Origin: Casuarina equisetifolia
Lineage: Eukaryota > Streptophyta > Magnoliopsida > Fagales > Casuarinaceae
Assembly (NCBI GenBank): GCA_028551475.1
Contig: CM052356.1
Span: 21,169,884-21,233,883, forward strand
Direction of reading: 5' to 3'
DNA: 64,000 nt
The notes beneath the pieces are model-generated. The model searched no databases, had not been told where the DNA came from, and saw only the letters and a list, made by a program, of their open reading frames with translations. Position numbers and translations under genes: made by a program. Shown here one piece after another: positions 58,611-64,000 of the stretch. Within the stretch, counting starts at the first letter, position 1. Each line of letters begins with the position of its first letter.

Positions 58611-61600
58611 TTGTTGCGATATGTCCTTCCTTCCTCACTCAAGCCTAACCAAGTAAATAGGAACCTTAGTTCTATAAGAGCATTCGCAAAAGAAGGAACT
58701 TAATTAGGATTGATATTAGCAAGAAGAATACCCTTATGTTATAACAACTAAACAATGGGCTTAATCAAATTGACAGTGGAATGTTAATGAAATTAGGCTT
58801 TCTTTTAACAAATCAATCAGCTATTTAGGCCCATATTATGAAGATGATCCATACACTACAAATGGTGAGAATCCTAGCCAATTATGGAGGTAACAACAAT
58901 CTTAGAACAAGCTCTATACCCTAGTCAATATTCTTCCATATTGTCTTGTTTCTGATAATAAGGCTGTTCAGAGACAATCGACATACAAACTGGAGTAGGA
59001 AAATACCTTCAGTTACAAAGAGTCACAAGAAAATAAACATGAAAGACTTAAAAGGCAAAAGTCCATGAGAGACTAAAGTTCAGGAAGTGAAAATTATATG
59101 ACATGCTCTTCCTTCGAATATGAATTCACCATCACCAACAACAACCAAGGTGACTGCACTCTCACCCTCGTAACATTCACAAGACATTCAAACTCTTTGT
59201 CTTGAAACATCTCGACTTCTCAAGCTATACAAGCTCCCGAAGGAGACTAATGGATCAAAATCTTGAAATTCATATGTTACAACCACGCCTTAGATTAGAG
59301 GTAATTAATGGACGTTAGGTTATTTGAGTAACATCATAGTAGTTATGGCGGACTCGCTATATGTCGAGCTGCTTTTAGTAGGTTTCTTTCTGGGTTGGTC
59401 ATTTGTGTGAGCAAAGTTGCATGATTACACCCACTTGGCGCTTTTGTTGTACGCGTAGACCTTAGTAGGGAGGTAGAGCCACGCTGTTTTGGTGGCTCTA
59501 TTCGCGTTCTGTTTCGTAGTGAGCCAGCCTTGTTAACGCTGGGAAAGACTAAAGAGAATGAAGGCAGAATTTTCAGACGTGGTCATGATTTAGGAGGTGA
59601 TGTGGGCATGTTTCCAAGCTCATAAATGAGCAAGTAATGAAAAGAATGGAGTGTGCCACTGACTAACTGTGGGAAGGAAGTGAGCATGGGAGGAATGATA
59701 TCATGTGTCAGTAGATTTGTTAGGTATGGCTTTTGTAGTAGCAAGTTTAGGAAAGATCTTATAAGGGCCGGTCTGGTAATAGAAAGGGAATCCTTTGTAA
59801 TCAACTAAAATGGTTTCTATGCAGGTCAAATTCTCTCGAATGAAAACATGTCCAATATTGAGTTTGCTCGACTATCCCAAAAGAAATAATCATCTTTCTC
59901 TTGTGGGTATGATGGTAAACCTTCATAGAAAGCAACCAACTAGTGTGTCTATGGGTTCCCCGAACCATGCCCACACCAGGAAGTGCATTAGTCTCTCGGA
60001 GGAGGCCGGTTCTCATCTTCTCCCTCCTTTATGAAAACCTATTGACCTTGAATTAACACCACGGCTGTAAGAAACGGTTCTCTGAACTTTTCCTGGACAA
60101 TTACGTTGTTAATCGGCCGCTCTCAAACCAAAGGTTGTATCACCGTACTACTCAGTTCATATAGTTTTTTACTCTTAGTCGTGAAAGCAATTTGGAGAAG
60201 CAATTTGGAGTAGGCACAAAGCGATCCAAGGGCTCCTGATTGCTTATAGCTGCCAAAGCTCGTCGGAATACATAGGCATGCCTATTCTTTAATTTGGGAA
60301 TCTTCAAATGAGAGGGCTTCATTTACATCGAACTGTGAAGCAGTTCCATGTAAACATTTACATATTCTTCAACCCCATTTCCATAGAAATTTAGTAATCC
60401 ACTCCCTGACTAAAGGTTTGGAAATGATGGAGAACCACAAAGAACAAAGGAGCTCACTCACCCAAAGACGATATGTATCGTTGCTCTAATCAAATTTCGC
60501 TTATGAGTTCACATCCCCGAAATTCCATGACAGCTTTACATCACAAACTCCTCAGAGAATGGACCGGATGTCGATTCAAATTATGACTCGTGCACACCAT
60601 TTCCTCAACTTCATTTTTGGTGACCGTATTTCAACTAAAACGCGTTTCCAATATTTAAATCCTTTCTCCAAATTAAAATTTCCACTTGATAGTGACCGTG
60701 TCTGTAATTAACTAATCAACATTAAACAGTGTCCGGTAAACACAACTTTACACTTGAATTACGTATGATTTAAGTGCTGGATACAAAACTGCTACAGATT
60801 CCTGAATAGTCTGTAAAGTTTTGGTGATTTTGATTAAGTTCTTATATTTGCAAACTCTTTCGCACAAAAGGCTTCTCTCTAGAGCAGAATGTGGAGGCAA
60901 GAGGGACTTGTTCCGCATTCAAAATCAGTCTGTTGCCACCTTCTTAACAAAAGAAAGAGAAAAAGGACCACATTGTTTACCGACAAGAGGCCAAAATGGC
61001 ATGCATGCACTTGAAGCTCATGAAAAAATTTGTTTACTTTGAATTACTAACAATAACCAGATTTATTTATCATCGTGATTCAATTTAGACTGTAAGAAGT
61101 ACAAATGAAAATATGAAGATCCTAGTTGCCCTAGTTTTGAATATCACTCAGAAGCCTGCCAAGGAAATAATATGCATGACTTGCTTCAAATTATTTTGGA
61201 ATTTCCCGACGATGAGATCAGACACCTACGCAGCCAATCTTTATCAATTTCACTAGTATCCTAAACAGGACAGTGATCAATGTAATTAGCAGGATCACCA
61301 AGTTTGACATATCAGTTGAAGTATTTTTCAAATAATTAGTTGCAACATTATTGTAGCATTAAATCTATAGTGGTAACGGTTCAAGTTTTAGTGCCAGTTC
61401 AAGAATCACTTATTACAACCATGCTTCAAAAAGGAATATATCAGCAATTAGTACGAACGATCCCCACAGAAATATCTGATGTAGGGTTAACCACCTCGAC
61501 TTGAGAGTGAAATTTTTGCAAATGCAATCTAGAAAAATATTCTAGTTGTTACATATTCAATGAAATTCAAGGACCACACTAGTTAACAATTTCGGAAAGC

Positions 61601-62348
61601 AATTTAAGAAAAAAAATTGTCTTTCCTTACTCATTAACTAGCAAATAAGCAAATCAATGGGTGGAATTGAAAACCAAAAATAGAATAATCTAAGAAGATC
61701 CATCTTAAGATTTTGAATACAAAAGAGAGTACCTCATAAGCCGCCTATGGCACTCATTAGAGATGCACCACATCACATGCATAAAAGGCAACGCCTTCCA
61801 AGCAACATAAAGCTTTTCCATACTAACTGCTAGACGAGAAGACTCCAGAAATTACGTCACAAGACTTCGGCAAAGCCAAGAAAAAAGGTCTAAAGCACTC
61901 CAAAAGGCAAAGCTGACGCAAAAGGTGGAAATGAACTGATGCTCAACCATTCCTGCAGATATTGCATCTTATCTGAAGCTATAAGCTATTGCATCTTATA
62001 TTGTCCTTTATGCATTTACAGCTAACAAAGCAAATCTATAGCTCGTACCCCTAAATCAACATAAAGCTCTCAACAACTTATCACAATAACTTATCCATTT
62101 CAAAAGATAACATCACCATATTCTCAATCAAGTCTGGAATTCTCACATGCATCTGGTTCCTCCCACAAAATTAAACCGTAGATCTAGGATTCTTATAAAG
62201 TTCAAGAAAAAGCATATGTATCCCATACCTATCCGGTATGACTTGTCTGTTGTTTATTAGGGGAGAAACCCTATAGCAAGATATAAGAATCTATAGAACC
62301 CATTAAAAATTGTACTTATCATATTTAAACTGCTGATAAAATAAAAGT

Positions 62349-62390
<42 letters not shown>

Positions 62391-64000
62391 ACTAGAAATA
62401 GTAGATACGAGGAACCAATATGTTCCCCCCCATTTGGTGGGTCACAAGTAATATAGATACAGCAGGAAGTTTACTGTCGAAAATGCTACTATGGGGTACC
62501 AACTTTCACAGTTTATAAGATCTCTCTGAGTCCTATATATTGCAAAAAATATAATGGCTCAGAACCATCAGTAATTTGGCATATACCGACTCATCTGGGA
62601 TCTCTCAAATGTGCCATAGGAACTCATGAATTTGTGATTAAAAAGCAAATAGAAATTCAGCAGCTCTGCACAAGAAATTATGATATAATGAGTAATAAGG
62701 CAATGAAACTTGGTGAGAGAATAAAAAACAATTGATTTACCACCACAAGCTTAAAATAGCTGGTTTTAATCCACTGGGAATTAGCATAAATTTATTCTAC
62801 AGGCAGTTATAGGTTGTCTTAAGTAGTAATGTTGATAAAATATGACATCATTTTGGATAGGCCTACTGTAAACTTCAAATAAATGAAACTTATTGGGAAG
62901 TTTGCGAATCTAAGACATAGACAGGCACCTTGATGGAAATAAAACCAAATAATAGATCTAAAGATATTTCTGAGCAATGTAATTAACAAAGTCTCAATCA
63001 CAGTCAGAAGAGTATCCAGCTGTCTACAACTTCATTAAAGGGCCAATAAGAATTTATCAAATGACTCAAGACTTTTAGTTTATCAATTTTCACTTTGTTT
63101 TCCAGAAAAGAAAGGTGTCTTTTTGAAATGAAAGAATGGATTTCTTTCTAGGAAAAACTCCTACCACGCCTAACAGTATCAAGGACATCCCACCAAACAA
63201 ACAACAAAAGCAGTGTGTTTTCCCTCTCATCCCTAACACCTATATGGGAGATTATACTAGATTATACTAGATTAAACAGAAGAAACCCTCAATTGCTTTG
63301 TAGAATGACCATTTCCCATTCCTTATGTTGAATCATGCATGAAGTAAAGAATGCCAAGTGTAAGATGGAGCAGGTCTCGAAGAATTCCATCAAGCTTGCC
63401 ACTCCATTAACATCAGTATAACTTGAAATTATTTTAAAGTTTTATATACTTTTGGGGATTTTATTTAAAGCCCATAAAGTTCAAGGTTAGCATAAGTTTA
63501 AGTCATTTTAAAAATCCAACCCTTCTCAAGGTTGGATTTCGAAGTCTTGATATGGCTTATGACACTCAAATAACATTAATATCTAGTCTCTAATGAAAAA
63601 TAGAACATATATGAGAATATTCAGAATCAATTGCTCTTGTGATTGTATGATGCAAATCACATAGAAGATGTAATGCCAAGAAACCCCAAGTGCGAGGCAC
63701 TTAGGTTTCTCTATTCTCTCTCCTTTCTCTTTCCTTCTAATTTTCTAGTGATTTTCACAGAAATCCAGGAAATTATATCAGACTTTGGACCCATTCTTTT
63801 CCGGAAATTCTAATCTTTAAAAATGATTCATCCAACAAAAGGCCGACAAATGAGCACAAACAGCCAAGACACTGCTCACAGATATTGCTTGTGCTGCTAT
63901 GCTCTAGAAAACGCCTCTACTGCTTTCTACATCATTTTATTGTCAATGCTTTTTTCCTACATCAATAACTGTCCCAGATAAATAATTCATCACCAAGGAA
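58611..64000. other. Gene-free right end of the window
   Basis: No exon, RNA gene or element could be supported in these 5.4 kb. About 59330-60330 is GC-richer than its surroundings and similar in texture to 12300-13540; open frames at 59583-60034 have no family motif. A (GA)n microsatellite lies at 62353-62388. An intron of a gene outside the window cannot be excluded. Confidence 0.45.
62353..62388 (+). repeat. (GA)n microsatellite
   Basis: About 18 uninterrupted GA units. Confidence 0.9.

Overview
This is nuclear DNA of a flowering plant: AT-rich, with GT-AG introns, four single-copy eukaryotic genes whose exons splice into intact plant proteins, and long gene-poor stretches filled with plant retroelement remains. 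I cannot name the species. Nothing supports a bacterial, plasmid or CRISPR origin.

Genes: (1) 20498-26923 (+), an 11-exon ubiquitin-specific protease of the membrane-anchored MYND-finger type (Arabidopsis UBP18/UBP19-like, 730 aa). (2) 29261-34719 (+), an 8-exon membrane-associated progesterone-binding protein / neuferricin-like cytochrome-b5-fold protein (MAPR4-like, 245 aa). (3) 35507-38732 (-), a 3-exon gene for the 51-aa RNA polymerase II subunit 12 (RPB12), with a 23-nt last exon behind a 2.86-kb intron. (4) 44356-46239 (+), a 4-exon probably plastid-targeted GNAT acetyltransferase (301 aa). I reconstructed all exon joins by reading frame and splice sites; each protein is open from ATG to stop. 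The genes have unrelated housekeeping roles (deubiquitination, haem/steroid binding in membranes, transcription, protein acetylation) and do not form a pathway.

The left 20 kb is repeat-rich and has no intact gene. It holds a tiny TRIM-like element (593-931), a solo LTR with perfect target-site duplications (1625-2877), a dead LINE reverse transcriptase on the minus strand (about 7100-8370), several 3' tails of one poly(A) retroelement family (9727-10825 and 18553-18844), a relatively GC-rich organelle-like tract of unknown origin (about 12300-13540), a probable LTR-like region (about 15130-16660) and an exon-like open segment on the minus strand (17148-17337).

Between RPB12 and the acetyltransferase lies a compact LTR pair with a non-coding interior (41129-43163) and tRNA-derived SINE-like heads.

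The right end (about 47390-58610) is a nested retrotransposon. A decayed Ty1/copia element has its LTR tandemly duplicated. Its 5' LTR is split by a 1,655-bp solo LTR (50875-52529, target duplication TGTAT). Its 3' LTR is split by an inverted relative of the 1625-2877 solo LTR (57085-58054). The last 5.4 kb has no gene that I can recognise.

I found no convincing new biological system. The points most worth following are the paired upstream ORFs of the UBP gene, the layered LTR insertions, and the unassigned organelle-like and exon-like tracts.
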